64,000 nt of DNA from Bryopsis sp. KO-2023 (GCA_030272585.1 BSYQ01000010.1:3968001-4032000); one strand, 5' to 3'; counted from the first letter of the stretch, positions 9,900 through 21,029 are shown. The notes: a model not told the origin generated them from the sequence alone. Numbers and translations: made by a program.

Positions 9900-10962
9900 G
9901 AGGGAGAGAGCGAATAAGGGGTTGGAGAGGAGCGGTAGTGTCAGGGAGCTGTCGACAATACGTCGAAAAACAAATCAATTCCAAATCAATGCACTGCCTG
10001 CCCACAATGCAAATAAAAACACCGGTCCAAATTGCCGGTCTGTCCGGTTTAACACTTCAAAACCCTTTTTTGACCCAGCTTCTCTTTCCGTTCGAAAAAC
10101 GCTAGCTGCGCGTCACTGGTCGATAATATTTTTCACAGAGATTAATTCAATCAAGCCTGTTTTTCCCAGCACACCGTGGTGCGAAAGCTTTTCCTCGAAG
10201 GTATCGAAGACGAAGTCCACCGACGGTTTGCTGATTGACCACGTCGTCGTGGCGTCGGCCAAAGATATCACAAGAATAGTCGAGTCGATAGAGAATGAAG
10301 AAGAATATTTGATCGAAAAGGCCGTCAGAGCAAAGCAACTCTGCTTCCCCTTCTTGGCCACCAACTGAATGATAAGACGTGATCAAAATCTTACAACAAC
10401 CTGTTCGCTTGTCCACACTTAATACTTCCCAATTCGGCATGACAGTAACCAAACACTAACTGTCCTTCTTCCCGACCACTCATAATCCTAACCCTCCCAA
10501 CTAGAACATACATTCACTCCTCCAGTACAGAGTAACGCAGGTCGATTTGTTACGCTGTTGGCGTTGAAATCGATTTTGGTACTTACCTAAAGTGGTCGTT
10601 TTGGCGAGGTGACAGTCGTTTTTCGTCGACTGTGGTACTGGCGCCAAACGCGACTTCGTTTTGGTGCGACTATCAGTTTTCTTTTGTTGGCGGTGTGCCT
10701 TCTTGGCAACTGCAGGGGCGCGATTGGGCTCTTATTTTGGTGAGAGTACCTTGAAATCGTTAACCTCCACGTCGTTTTAAGTTCGCCTGTGGCTTTCGCG
10801 CGACGCCAGTCGTGGCAAAAGTCGACAGAGTGTGTGACAGAACAGGTCGTTTCAAGTTCGACTGTGGTTTGTGCGCGACGTCAGTCGTGGCAAACGTCGA
10901 ACAGTGTGACACTGAACGCACTTTCAGTGTAATTCGAATTTTTCTGGTAGGAGTCTTTGGCC
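9900..10962. other. Stretch without a gene between two retroelements
   Basis: Should contain the 5' end of the minus-strand gag element and the leader of element I. I find no LTR pair and no TGGTTTCGGAGC primer site here. Several open frames exist but none has a recognisable domain. The right end holds a 75-bp tandem repeat. Confidence 0.5.
10771..10918 (+). repeat. Two imperfect ~75-bp tandem repeats in the leader of element I
   Basis: Units begin GTCGTTTTAAGTTCG (10771) and GTCGTTTCAAGTTCG (10846) and share the core GTCGTGGCAAA. They lie just upstream of the gag-pol start, so they may be promoter or packaging repeats. Confidence 0.7.
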
Positions 10963-13900
10963 ATGGATGGTAATGACAAGAGTAGTCATACCAGTGAAAA
11001 GGAGGCAGAGGTGGAACCCCCTCCTAAGACCAAGGATTTAGAAGAAAGGCTTACAGAAATGGAAGGGCTGTTGGCAGATTTGGTAATGAAATTACCTGAC
11101 CCTGAAAGTTCCAAAGATAAGGATAAAATGGACGAGGATGAGTCGATAGACATTGGGAAATCTGGAAATGATGGTGGGCCGCGTGGTATGACATCTCAAG
11201 TAGCTAAGCCAGAAAAATATGATGGAAAGATACCCTGGAAAGAATTCCAGAGTAGTCTTACTGTCTACTTTGTGGCAGTTGGTATCAACCAAGAACGATG
11301 GGGAAAGGTTGCTCTCACGTTTTTCGGTAGAGCTGCACAAAAACATTTGGCGGCTAGAGTGTCATCAGAGTCCTTGGAAAAAGGTGAAGTTTCTTGGAAA
11401 CAAATCTGTGAGACGATGAGTGACGGTAGTTTCGGGGAAATGGCATCGGATTATGCCATTACAAAGAAACTCATTTCATGTCGTGATCACCTTGAGCGCA
11501 AAGTGAATACGAATGAATTCGTCAGATTCGTAGATGATTTGTTTAAACTTCGTCGTATTCCGATGGATGAAGCGAGTAAATGCTTCTTCTTACTCCATAA
11601 TTTGCATCCGGCATTGAAGTCGTCGGTCGAGACAGATGTTCATGGGAAACCTTGGACGATCTACAACGATCTTCGAAATCATGTCCTTGCAAAAGGAGTA
11701 ACCCATGATGAGCGGATCCCTGTGATTAAGAATAAATCCGGGAATGTTCATGGTCGTGGGGAAGACTTGTATGGATACAAGACTTCAAAGAAAGCAAAGA
11801 CTAGACCATCATTTACCAGTGGGCAAGCGAACCCGAACGCTAGTAAGAAAGCGAAGGGTACGGTTCGCGGCACAAAGCTTTCCCCGGAGGAGCGTGCTAG
11901 AAGGATAGCACAAAAGCTTTGCTTCACTTGTGGTGCTCCATGGGATGTGTCACACAAGTGTGGTGGGAAAGGCAAGGTGAGCGATTTGGCGATCAATGTC
12001 TTATCTCCTATCGAGAGTCATGTGCATATTGATGAGGTAGTGGAACCCTCAAATGCAATGATCGATGAGGAAATGAAAATTCATGCTTCTACTGACGAAA
12101 AGAAATTTTCGTGCAGAAATGAAAAGAAGGTGAATGCTCAGATGGATCATGGTGTTCATCGCAAGATGATCAAGCGAGAACTTGAAAGACTCGAAGAGAG
12201 AACGGGACGGAAGTTTACGTTCGATTCTTCTGGAGGTTGTTTTCCAGTTGATGCTTGTAAAAGATCTTGTGAAGATTTTCTTACGTGTGATGTGTCGGGC
12301 GAGCATGTGTGGCTCAACCCAGGAAAGGCACAAATGGATGCTTTCCTGAAGCACTATTTCGAGTGTAAGAAAAGAGCACCAATGACAACAAGTGCTTGTG
12401 TCTTGGTACCTCATAAGATGCGCAAAGCTTTTCGTGTGTTTGATAGCATGCGCTTGATAGCACAATATCGGAAAGGGGCATTCTTATTTGAGAGAGCTCG
12501 TAAGATACCATTTTCCCAACCATTTGATGTGTATTATGATGCTCCTGTGCCTCGAATTGTGGAAGCCACAATTGACAAGGAGATCATGACTATGTCTATG
12601 GTTTTCGAGGGACGTATCTTTGATACTCCTACACATATATTGTTGGATTCGGGTGCGGCTGGTTCAGCCTATATTTCCCAACAATTTTGTGAGGCTTATG
12701 GTATCTCATACCAAGCTCAAAGTGATACAACTGTTCAAATGGCTGATGGTACACCATTGACTTGTTCTGGTAAAACCACAGTTCCTCTTCGGATACAAGG
12801 TCTTCGTGAAAAGTTAGAGTGCTTGGTGATCAGTGCTCCTCACTTTGACCTTTATCTTGGAGATGTTTGGTTGAAGGACCATTGTGCTCATATGGATTTC
12901 CTTCATAACAGTTGTTCGTTGTTGTCAACTCGTGGACGTCGAGTTACGATCCATCATACTATTTCGGCTCGAAATCGTAGTGATCGTTGTGTTCATACGG
13001 TTACTCCATTTCTTTCCATTAAACAAGTGAAACGATGTCTTCGTGATGATCGGATCACTCCATTCCTTGTCTTGGTGCGTGAGGTCACGCCACCTCTTGA
13101 GGGGGAGGAACATGGGTCTCCTAATGCGTTGTTTCGTGAACGTGGATCACTAGAGGATGTGGTAAAATCCGCACACGGTGATCATGTTGAGAAAGAAACG
13201 TTGGAGAACATGTTGGCTCCTATATTGGACGAATACGAGGATCGGTTTGCGAATGAATTGGCCTCGTGTCCACCCTCTAGAGAGTTCGATGCTTCTATAG
13301 ATCTGATACCAGGAGCAAATCCTGTGAGTCGTCCTATATTTCGCTATACGCCTGGAGAGCGTAAGGAAATTGAGGATCAGATATCGGATATGTTGGCTAA
13401 GGGACTTATTCAACCGTCATGTAGTCCATGGGGAGCACCAGTCTTGTTTGTACCCAAACCAGATGGGACAAAAAGAATGTGTGTGGACTACAGGGGTTTG
13501 AATAAGTTAACAGTCAAAAATCAATACCCTATCCCACGTATCGATGATCTGTTGGATCAGTTACAAGGTGCGAGGTACTTTTCCGCCCTTGATTTGAAAG
13601 CTGGTTACTGGCAGCTTCGTGTCAAAGCTGAGGACCAGGCTAAAACGGCTTTCAAGACGCCCTTTGGATTGTTTGAATATCGTGTCTTACCGATGGGTTT
13701 GACGAATGCACCAGCGATATTCCAAACATGGATGAACCGTGTATTTCATGGGATGATAGGGAAGTACGTCCTTATCTATCTTGATGATATACTTGTGTAT
13801 TCGAGGAATGAGAAAGACCACATCATGCATCTCAAAAAGGTCATGGATCGTTTGAGAGAGCACAAGCTCTTCTTGAAGAGATCAAAGTGTGATTTCTTTA

Positions 13901-16188
13901 AGGATGCATTGCATTATCTTGGCTTCGTGATAAGCAAAGAAGGGATTGCGGTAGATACTCGCAAGACTCAGAAGGTCATTGATTGGCCAGAGCCACAAAA
14001 TATATCTGAGTTGAGATCCTTCTTAGGTCTTTCAAATTACTTCCGTCGGTTCATTCAAGGATACAGTAAATTGGTCGGACCACTTACGAACTTACTTAGG
14101 AAGAGTAAGGAGTGGGACTGGAATGATGATTGTCGCAAAGCAATGGTTGCAGTTAAGGAAGCCCTGACCCATGCACCTTGCTTGGCAATGCCAGATTTCA
14201 GTAAACCTTTTGAAGTTATTGCCGATGCCTCGGATTGGGCTATTGGTGCAATATTACTTCAAGAAGGTCGACCAATAGCATTTGAAAGTAAAATGCTACA
14301 TGGTGCACAATTGAGATGGTCAATATCAGACAAAGAAATGTTTGCTGTTGTCCATGCTTTGAAGTTGTGGAGGTGCTATCTGGATGTGATGGAGTTTAAG
14401 GTGATCGTGGATCACAAACCCAACACATTTTTCCATTCCCAGGTAACGTTGTCTCGAAGAGCGGTGCGGTGGCTTGAGTGTCTTCAGGGATACCGATTCA
14501 AGTGGGAATACCAGCCAGGCAGGACGAATGTAGCAGACCCCTTGTCGCGCTATCCTGTACGGTATTCTCAGCAGATCAGTGTCTTGTTGGAGTCGGTGAG
14601 CAAGCGTGGCCGACTCAGTCACCTTGGTGAGGAGGGCCCAGCTCTCTCTCCTTTGCCTAATATCGATCTTCAGCGACGATTATCTGAGGGGTACGCTAAA
14701 GACGAGTGGTTCAATACATTGGAATCCGCTGCTTCAATGTGTCGTTTCGACTCGGGTTTTTGGTGGAATGGAACGCGGGTGGTTGTCCCAAACTTTGATG
14801 GCCTCAGGTTGGATATTATGAAAGATTTTCATTCAACGGTGTATTCGGGACACTTTGGTGTCAAAAAGACGAAACACAATTTGTTGAAGTGGTTTTGGTG
14901 GCCAGGGGTAGAGAAGGATATATTGTCCTTTATCAAAGGTTGTGATAGTTGTCAACGGAACAAGTGGAGACGTGGCAAACCTCCTGGTTCGTTGCAACCT
15001 CTACCGATACCAGATGCTCGTTGGGAGAGTGTTTCGATGGATTTGATAGTCGAGCTTCCCAAGTCAGGTGCTGAGCATTATGATGCGATCCTAGTTTTCG
15101 TGGACCGACTCACGAAAATGGTGAGATGCGCTGCAACATACACGAAGTGTGATGCTGCAGAAACAGCGAGACTCTTTGTATCACATGTCTTCCGTTCACA
15201 CGGTCTTCCTAGGACATTGGTGAGTGACAGAGATCCCAGGTGGAGATCACGATTCTTTGCGGAATTGTGTAATACTTGGAAGATCAGTCAGGCTATGTCA
15301 ACTGCTTTTCATCCCACCACTGATGGGCAGACTGAGGCAATGAACAAAGTCTTAGAAGACACCCTAAGACATTTTGTTGGGATACGCCACAGTGATTGGT
15401 CTGAACTGTTGCCAGTTGTCGAGTTTGCTATGAATAACTCCAAGTCGGAAGCGACTGGTGAGACACCATTTTTCCTTAATTACGGTCGTGATCCTTGGAC
15501 AGCTACGACGGCACAGATGCCTGGATTCGGGCCAGGTGCATCTAGTAGAAAGAGCTCGTCACTGCAGATGGCGGTGCCAGCTGTACAAAGAATGACGACA
15601 ACGATAAGAGATAGCATTGTGAAGGCGAAAAGGTGTTTAGAGGCAGCACGTCAAAGGATGAAGGCGTATGCTGATCGACATAGACGTTCTGTGGATGTGA
15701 AAGTAGGCGATAAGGTGTTGTTGGATGCACGGCATATCCGCCTAAAACATCCAGGATCCCGAAAATTGATGCCGAAGTGGATCGGACCCTTTACTATTTC
15801 GGATCAAATCGGTAAGGTAGCTTTTCGGTTGGATTTACCGAACTATCTTAAAATTCATCCGGTTTTTCATGCGAGCTTGTTGAAGCCTTATTGGGCGCAT
15901 GGAAAAGTTCAGCCTCCTCCGCCGGTGGAACTCGATGATGAGTTGGAATATGAGGTTGAAATGCTTTTAGATCTTCGTGTACGACGAATAGGTCGAAAGC
16001 GTAAAACGGAGTATTTGTGCAAATGGATGGGTTATGGACATGAGCATAATACTTGGGAACCCGAAGAGCATATGGAGAATGCTAGGGAATTGGTAGAAGA
16101 ATACCAAAACAAAATCAAGTCGACGGACTTGTCTCCGCCAATTGTTATCCGTCGAAGTGAACGCCTTCGGTCGAAAGAGCGCAATTGA
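10963..16188 (+). CDS. Gag-pol polyprotein with methyltransferase-like insert and chromodomain (element I)
   Basis: First ATG at 10963 (frame open from 10957); about 1741 residues in one frame, so no frameshift is needed. In order: acidic/coiled N-terminus, capsid domain (about 85-260), zinc knuckle of the CX2CX7HXC type (CFTCGAPWDVSHKC, about 325), then a region about 405-530 that resembles phage N6-adenine methyltransferase (HVWLNPGK and SACVLVPHKM). Then protease LLDSGAAG (about 560), RT with YLDDILVYS (about 940), RNase H, integrase (HFGVKKT, CDSCQRNK, SDRDPRW, TTDGQTEA) and a chromodomain (YEVEMLLDLR, LCKWMGYGHEHNTWEPE). No stops. The methyltransferase NPP[YF] motif is changed to NPGK, so that domain is probably inactive here. 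Confidence 0.93.
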   Translation: MDGNDKSSHTSEKEAEVEPPPKTKDLEERLTEMEGLLADLVMKLPDPESSKDKDKMDEDESIDIGKSGNDGGPRGMTSQVAKPEKYDGKIPWKEFQSSLTVYFVAVGINQERWGKVALTFFGRAAQKHLAARVSSESLEKGEVSWKQICETMSDGSFGEMASDYAITKKLISCRDHLERKVNTNEFVRFVDDLFKLRRIPMDEASKCFFLLHNLHPALKSSVETDVHGKPWTIYNDLRNHVLAKGVTHDERIPVIKNKSGNVHGRGEDLYGYKTSKKAKTRPSFTSGQANPNASKKAKGTVRGTKLSPEERARRIAQKLCFTCGAPWDVSHKCGGKGKVSDLAINVLSPIESHVHIDEVVEPSNAMIDEEMKIHASTDEKKFSCRNEKKVNAQMDHGVHRKMIKRELERLEERTGRKFTFDSSGGCFPVDACKRSCEDFLTCDVSGEHVWLNPGKAQMDAFLKHYFECKKRAPMTTSACVLVPHKMRKAFRVFDSMRLIAQYRKGAFLFERARKIPFSQPFDVYYDAPVPRIVEATIDKEIMTMSMVFEGRIFDTPTHILLDSGAAGSAYISQQFCEAYGISYQAQSDTTVQMADGTPLTCSGKTTVPLRIQGLREKLECLVISAPHFDLYLGDVWLKDHCAHMDFLHNSCSLLSTRGRRVTIHHTISARNRSDRCVHTVTPFLSIKQVKRCLRDDRITPFLVLVREVTPPLEGEEHGSPNALFRERGSLEDVVKSAHGDHVEKETLENMLAPILDEYEDRFANELASCPPSREFDASIDLIPGANPVSRPIFRYTPGERKEIEDQISDMLAKGLIQPSCSPWGAPVLFVPKPDGTKRMCVDYRGLNKLTVKNQYPIPRIDDLLDQLQGARYFSALDLKAGYWQLRVKAEDQAKTAFKTPFGLFEYRVLPMGLTNAPAIFQTWMNRVFHGMIGKYVLIYLDDILVYSRNEKDHIMHLKKVMDRLREHKLFLKRSKCDFFKDALHYLGFVISKEGIAVDTRKTQKVIDWPEPQNISELRSFLGLSNYFRRFIQGYSKLVGPLTNLLRKSKEWDWNDDCRKAMVAVKEALTHAPCLAMPDFSKPFEVIADASDWAIGAILLQEGRPIAFESKMLHGAQLRWSISDKEMFAVVHALKLWRCYLDVMEFKVIVDHKPNTFFHSQVTLSRRAVRWLECLQGYRFKWEYQPGRTNVADPLSRYPVRYSQQISVLLESVSKRGRLSHLGEEGPALSPLPNIDLQRRLSEGYAKDEWFNTLESAASMCRFDSGFWWNGTRVVVPNFDGLRLDIMKDFHSTVYSGHFGVKKTKHNLLKWFWWPGVEKDILSFIKGCDSCQRNKWRRGKPPGSLQPLPIPDARWESVSMDLIVELPKSGAEHYDAILVFVDRLTKMVRCAATYTKCDAAETARLFVSHVFRSHGLPRTLVSDRDPRWRSRFFAELCNTWKISQAMSTAFHPTTDGQTEAMNKVLEDTLRHFVGIRHSDWSELLPVVEFAMNNSKSEATGETPFFLNYGRDPWTATTAQMPGFGPGASSRKSSSLQMAVPAVQRMTTTIRDSIVKAKRCLEAARQRMKAYADRHRRSVDVKVGDKVLLDARHIRLKHPGSRKLMPKWIGPFTISDQIGKVAFRLDLPNYLKIHPVFHASLLKPYWAHGKVQPPPPVELDDELEYEVEMLLDLRVRRIGRKRKTEYLCKWMGYGHEHNTWEPEEHMENARELVEEYQNKIKSTDLSPPIVIRRSERLRSKERN

Positions 16189-16610
16189 CAGAGTAGGAGA
16201 TCTCAAGAGAAGGGAAATAAATTGAATGGGCAAAATTTGATTTGAATATCTCCGCACATATGTGTGAATGCCGACGGGTGAGATATTGTTTTCCTAAGGC
16301 AAGGTAGCCAATGTGGAAAAGCGTTCACCATGAAAAGGGGTTTTATCTCGGGTTTGAGAAGGTGTCTTGACCCTTAAGATGGTTTGGTTTTGTGAAAGGG
16401 ATCACAAACTTTGAGATGTTTCTCCAATCTCAATCTTGACCGGATATGAAACTTTTGGTGTAGTGGCTCGCTGAAAGGCACCTAGAGATTTCAACATTTG
16501 GTCAAAGTACCGTGTGTAAACCATTGCTAAGGTTTCTGCACCCTGTAGCATATAAGTGTTTATCCAAGTGGAGTCAGGACCAGGAGGTCTGACACTTTGG
16601 GGGGGAGGAA
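16189..16610 (+). other. 3' untranslated region and polypurine tract of element I
   Basis: No coding sequence. Ends in a G-rich purine tract immediately before TGTTATGACG, as expected for the plus-strand primer. Confidence 0.7.
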
Positions 16611-16914
16611 TGTTATGACGTCACACGCGTGTGTCACGGTGTGTCGCCACGTGTACATGTGTGTCGCCACGTGTGTCACCTGTCGTGACACATTTGCATC
16701 TGTCCCCACACGGTGGTAGCAGGGTCCAATCACCAAGTATGGTGATTGCTACCATGTGTACTAGCAACGCTCATAAAAGGCGTTGGTACACTCTCTTTCC
16801 AGGTTTTGGTTTGAGAAAGACTTTCACTGCCACTGAAAGTCAAGCAGCACAACACTATCGCTGTCGCAAAAAGCACCCTGTTCTATCTCGTTCTGTCGTC
16901 GTCGTGGCTGTGGC
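16611..16914 (+). repeat. Probable 3' LTR of element I, left portion
   Basis: Starts with TG after the polypurine tract, has a perfect TGACGTCA palindrome at 16616-16623 and a TATA-like CATAAAAGG near 16773. It is broken at 16914 by element F and resumes at 43770. It may end at TTTACA (43865), two bases before the ATG of the DDE transposase. No second LTR copy was found, so the ends are inferred. Confidence 0.6.
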
Positions 16915-17447
16915 CAGACCTGGGCCCGACCGGACCGGCAGCGAAAAACCGGTCCGGTCCGGTCCAACCTGTCCGGTCCTGTCCGGTCCAACGAAAAAAC
17001 GCCGGTCCTTGCAAGACCGGACAGGTTGTGACCTGTCCGGTCCTGTCCACTCCGGTCCAGTCAACCTCGGAAATCTGCAGAAATCTGGACCGGTTTTCTG
17101 ACAGATTTTCCGTTTTTAGACAGGTCACACCCACATTTCGCCTTTATTAGACCGGCGATGTGACCTGTCTAAAACCGGAACGACCCTGTCTTGACAGGGT
17201 TGTTCTCCTGTTTTAGACCGGCTCCAGGTCGGTCTGGACAGGTGGGCTGCCTGTCCAGACCGACCTGGAGCCTGTCTAGAACAGGTCGCACAATTAAGCA
17301 CTTCTAACGTGCTAATTGTGTATCAATCGATTGGGAACTGATTCAATTGATTAAAGAACGAAGTGTTATTTATTATATACATTTTTAATGCATGAATGAC
17401 GTGAGCCAAGCCCACCAGCCACCGACTAGAGGGAGTCGGTCGACTCA

Positions 17448-17500
17448 AGGAGGATTCGAACCCGGGTTGGCTAAGCCCGAGTCGAAGACACTATCGCTAG
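17448..17500 (-). other. tRNA-like cassette, left arm of F (cut by element A)
   Basis: Reads on the minus strand with B-box GGGTTCGAATCC. The 5' half continues after element A at 42590. It is the mirror of the right-arm copy at 42704-42767. Confidence 0.55.
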
Positions 17501-18017
17501 CATACTATGGATCCGATCACGATTTGATCGGTCGCCGATCAAGCAGTGCGACCGATCAAATCGTGATCGGCCGATCACCGATCTGATCGGTCGCCGATCA
17601 GGTCTGGCAGGGCCGATCATCGATCACGATCGGCCGATCACCGATCTGATCGGTCGCCCGACCTGATCGGCAGTTTTTGATCGGCCTGATCGTGATCGGC
17701 CGATCAAAAACTGCCGATCAGGTGCCGACAGGGTGCGACGCTTGATCGAGATCGTGATCGGGATCGGCGCGATCGACTATAATCGGCTTGCGCCGATCAT
17801 GATCGGCGCAACACCGATCATGATCGGTGGGTCGTCTGCGTCAAGAATCGATCATTGATCGCGGGTGAGATGCAGGTGAGTCACGCGGGCACATCGCATG
17901 TTCGGTTGCTGTTAATCTGGTGAGCGTTTAACTCCACGTCTTATCAGCGCCCCGTTCGAAATGGGCCGGCATGGAAAAAGAAAAGCGCTCGTCACCCCTG
18001 CGAGGTCGGGGCAACGC
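17501..18017 (+). repeat. Left terminal region of hAT A: GATCGG arrays
   Basis: Dense direct and inverted copies of GATCGG with spacing of about 10-20 bp, the likely transposase-binding subterminal repeats. No open frame with a recognisable domain. Confidence 0.7.
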
Positions 18018-18508
18018 CATACTATGGACGTGATCGGAAATGATCGGCCGTTCATTTTCGATGTCAGGACAGGTCGTTTCACTGATCTGACCTGACACGA
18101 TCTCGTTCCACATGATTCTAAAAATGATCGGTTTTTTTTTTTTTTTTTTTTACCGATCATGATCGATGATCGTGATCGTGATCGGCCGATTAAAACCTGA
18201 TCGATGATCGTGATCGGCCGATCAAAGCCTGATCGTGATCGGGATCGGGCTTCCGATTATCGATCTGATCGGCAGCTCCGATCACGACCACGATCACGAT
18301 CAAGCGTCGCGACCTGTCGACACGTGATCGGTGAAACGCCGATTGATCGGCCGTTGATCCGATCAGCTCCGACCATGATCGGCCATGGATCAATTGATCG
18401 GAATTTAATTTAAGATTCCGGTCATGATCGGTCCCATAATCAATTGATCGGTCAATTGATCGGTCTTACGAAAATGCCCACAAGTCACCACCCGAAGGTG
18501 TTTCTGGA

Positions 18509-18583
18509 GGTGTAAGGATTCGAACCTAGGACCTCACTGACTGGAATCAAGCAAATCGACGCTTAGACCACTCTGAGCTGCGG
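18509..18583 (-). other. tRNA-like cassette 1 of element B
   Basis: Minus-strand copy with B-box GGTTCGAATCC and A-box-like GGTCTAAGCG. It is inverted relative to the copy at 18667-18740. Confidence 0.6.
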
Positions 18584-18666
18584 TTAGAGTGTGCTCCGTG
18601 TCATTATATACCTGATCAGTCAGTCCGACAAACTGAGGTATATAATAACACGGAGGACCTAGTGAT

Positions 18667-18740
18667 CGTGGTTCAGGGTGGTCCAAGCGTTGATTTGCTT
18701 GATTCCAGTCAGTGAGGTCCTAGGTTCGAACCCTTACACC
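18667..18740 (+). other. tRNA-like cassette 2 of element B
   Basis: Has GTGGTCCAAGCG (A-box-like) and GGTTCGAACCC (B-box), then CACCTTCGGGTGGTGACTT, a short hairpin. The class II (Ser/Leu) D-arm resemblance is clear but the acceptor stem is degenerate. Confidence 0.6.
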
Positions 18741-19084
18741 TCCAGAAACACCTTCGGGTGGTGACTTGTGGGCATTTGTGATGGACCGATCAATTGACCG
18801 ATCAATTGATCATGGGACCGATCATGATCGGAATCAATTGATCATGATACCGATCTGATCGGCAGCTCCGATCCCGATCACGATCTCGATCAAGCGTCGC
18901 ACCCTGTCGGTACCTGATCGGCCGATCACGATCAGGCCGATCAAAAACTGCCGATCAGGTTGGGCGACCGATCAGATCGGTGATCGGCCGATCGTGATCG
19001 ATGATCGGCATCGGCCGATCACGATCATGATCGGTCTCCCGGTTGATCGGAGACCGATCTGATCGTGATCGGATCCATAGTATG

Positions 19085-19377
19085 GGCAACGCCCACACAC
19101 GTCCCAGAGGAGACCAGTTCCGACCGGATCTGGAAGCGGGGGGTTGGAACCTCGTCGCCAGGGCAGCGTTCCATCCGTGGGGCCGCAGGGGTCGGGGCAA
19201 GCATCTGACCTGACCAACAGTGCGTTACTCCCTGATCTGTTCCGCCTTGTTGTACTCTTATGGTTTTGTGGGGGGGTGAGGTGTTCCCTTGTTGGATTGT
19301 GTGAGGTGCTTGTGCTTTCTCCAGTTGTTCTGGTTCTGCTTTTATGAGGTGTTTGTCCTGTCCTGCCCTGCCCTGCA
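19085..19377 (+). other. Region upstream of the hAT transposase frame
   Basis: Probably promoter/5' UTR of the transposase. It ends in a pyrimidine-rich tract and CTGCAG just before 19378, which could be a splice acceptor, so an undetected 5' exon is possible. Confidence 0.4.
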
Positions 19378-20797
19378 GTGAACAGAAATGGAAAGGAAGC
19401 TGATCTGCTGGAACTGGGTGCAAGCCCTCCTGTGATTCCTGTTCGGAGAAGTAACACATGGGTTGACAAGATGTATGTCAGCAGTCCAGAAGGCAAGATC
19501 CTGGTGTATAAGGATGATCGGGGCAGAAAGGTGGTGTCGTGCAGAATCTGTCATGAACAATTGTCATGGGTGAAGGGAGGCAGGATCCCCCTTTTGAATC
19601 ATGCGGCCAAACACGGTATCCGGATCAGTTCCGAAATGGAAATTGCTGTCGCGGAAGGCTTTGAGGGCTGCCATTTGAAAAGGCAAACGGATCAGGACAT
19701 GAAAACAGGCACACAAGGGGGTCGGATCAGTTCTTTTGGGACCCAGAAAACACTCCCGTTTGTGTCTAAATGGGGACCTACTACCCGGGAGTTCCAGTCG
19801 TACCGGCACAAGGTTATGTGCTATCTGGTCAGCGTCGGGGCCCCCTTCAGGACAGTGGAAGATCAGCACTTCCGAGACATGTGCACTCAACTGAACGCAT
19901 CTGCTCCGCCTCTATCAGCGAAATCCATGTCTCACCAGGTCGGATTGTCCTCCAACAGGCTTAAAAAAAAGATGAAGGATATGGATCTGAGCAGATTCCG
20001 ACCATGCTTTGTTGCTGATGGTTGGTCTCAGCAGCCCAAGCATTGGTTCGCGATGGGGGCTGTCTACATACACCGGGACCCGGAACAGGATCTGTTCGAA
20101 CTCAAGCGGATCAGTCTCGGGACCTGGGAAATGGAGGGTACCGCAACTGCTGTGGACATTTGCACAAAAATGAACGAGATCAGGGAGGACTTTGATCTGA
20201 CCGGATATCAGGCCAGCATCGTTACCGATCACGAGTCCAGAATGGGGGCAGCATGTGAAATGAACTACAGTTACGATTGGCACGGGTGCGGGACACACAG
20301 AATAAATTTGGGGGTAAAGAAGGGTCTGAAAAATGCCCCCCAAAGCGTGAACGACCTTGTGGCCAAAGTACACGATCTGTGCAGAACAGTGATGGGTGCA
20401 TCCACTCATTGGGAAAAGCTGAAACAGATTCAGATCGATCGAGCCAAAAGAAAAGAAGCTGATCTGGAACGGCAACAAGCGGAGGCTGCTCCCCAAGAGT
20501 TAATTTATGTGGTCCGGTCCTCGACAGCCACGGGTGCCTCTGGGATTGGCAACGGTGGGCTTGGTGAGAGCCCCGGTCCATCTCAAGTTGATGAGGATGA
20601 ACTTCTGGAGGATGCACAAGAGGAATCTAATCAAAACGACCATCAGAGCCAGGAACAGGACGACCCCACATCACAGGAAATATATTCAAGTGATGAAGAC
20701 GCATGTCCCGATGATGGAGACGACGTGGAGGAGGCAGAAGACTGCCCAGGACCTGTCCGCAGATCTGACAAGGTTCTCAGACTGACCTTGGCGGTGG
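19378..20797 (+). CDS. hAT transposase, part 1: BED finger and start of catalytic domain (interrupted by D)
   Basis: Frame open from 19378; the first in-frame ATG is 19471. A BED-type zinc finger (CRICHEQ, then HAAKH) is followed by the hAT RNase H-like core: FVADGWS (first Asp), IVTDHESRMGAACE (second Asp) and the CGTHRINL C-H motif. An acidic, low-complexity insert (EDAQEESNQND, SSDEDACPDDGDD) lies just before the break, as in other hAT enzymes. The frame stops where gypsy D was inserted (TSD GGTGG) and continues at 32022. The three parts total 2337 nt, a multiple of three, with no stop across the joins. Confidence 0.9.
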
Positions 20798-21029
20798 TGT
20801 TACAGCTCCGTGGGTTATGAGCTGTGTAACGAACTGAGGGTGGGGCGATAGACACACACGAGCACACTTGAAGGGAAAATAACTTACAATGAAAATAACG
20901 TTCGAACCTAGCACAGAGCCCTCCTTGTAACCTCTGTAGTACAATCGTACTCTGAGGTGACCCCTGTACTATCCCGTACTACCAAGTCCAAGTCAGACAT
21001 GCAGCTGTCTGTACCACACATGCGCTACA
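20798..21029 (-). repeat. 3' LTR of element D
   Basis: Read on the minus strand: TGTAGCGC ... CTGTAACA. Nearly identical to 29678-29909. Confidence 0.95.

Larger units (their letters stand above)
10963..16914 (+). mobile_element. Ty3/gypsy chromovirus 'element I'
   Basis: Comprises one gag-pol ORF, a polypurine tract (TTTGGGGGGGAGGAA) and a probable 3' LTR from 16611, interrupted at 16914 by foldback element F. The left boundary is uncertain because no 5' LTR copy was found. Confidence 0.85.
18018..19084 (+). mobile_element. Non-autonomous hAT element B (1067 bp)
   Basis: Starts CATACTATGGACGTG, ends GGATCCATAGTATG; TSD GGCAACGC (18010-18017 and 19085-19092). Its left end matches the right end of element A in inverse orientation (shared run into a poly-T tract at 18130) and its right end matches A's left end, so it is a deletion relative of A. 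The interior carries two inward/outward tRNA-like cassettes around a TATATAAT-rich centre. Confidence 0.92.

Noticed and set aside
10147-10452. Minus-strand open frame of 101 codons as a gene
   Set aside because: No domain, overlapping frames on the other strand, and it lies in the noncoding part of a retroelement.
16631-17134. Overlapping open frames on both strands
   Set aside because: They result from the CCGGTC/GGTCCGG repeats of foldback F and the LTR; no domain and both strands equal.
18500-18745. Functional tRNA genes in the hAT elements
   Set aside because: A- and B-box-like motifs are good, but acceptor stems do not pair and anticodon stems are poor; inverted pairs inside mobile elements argue for tRNA-derived modules.
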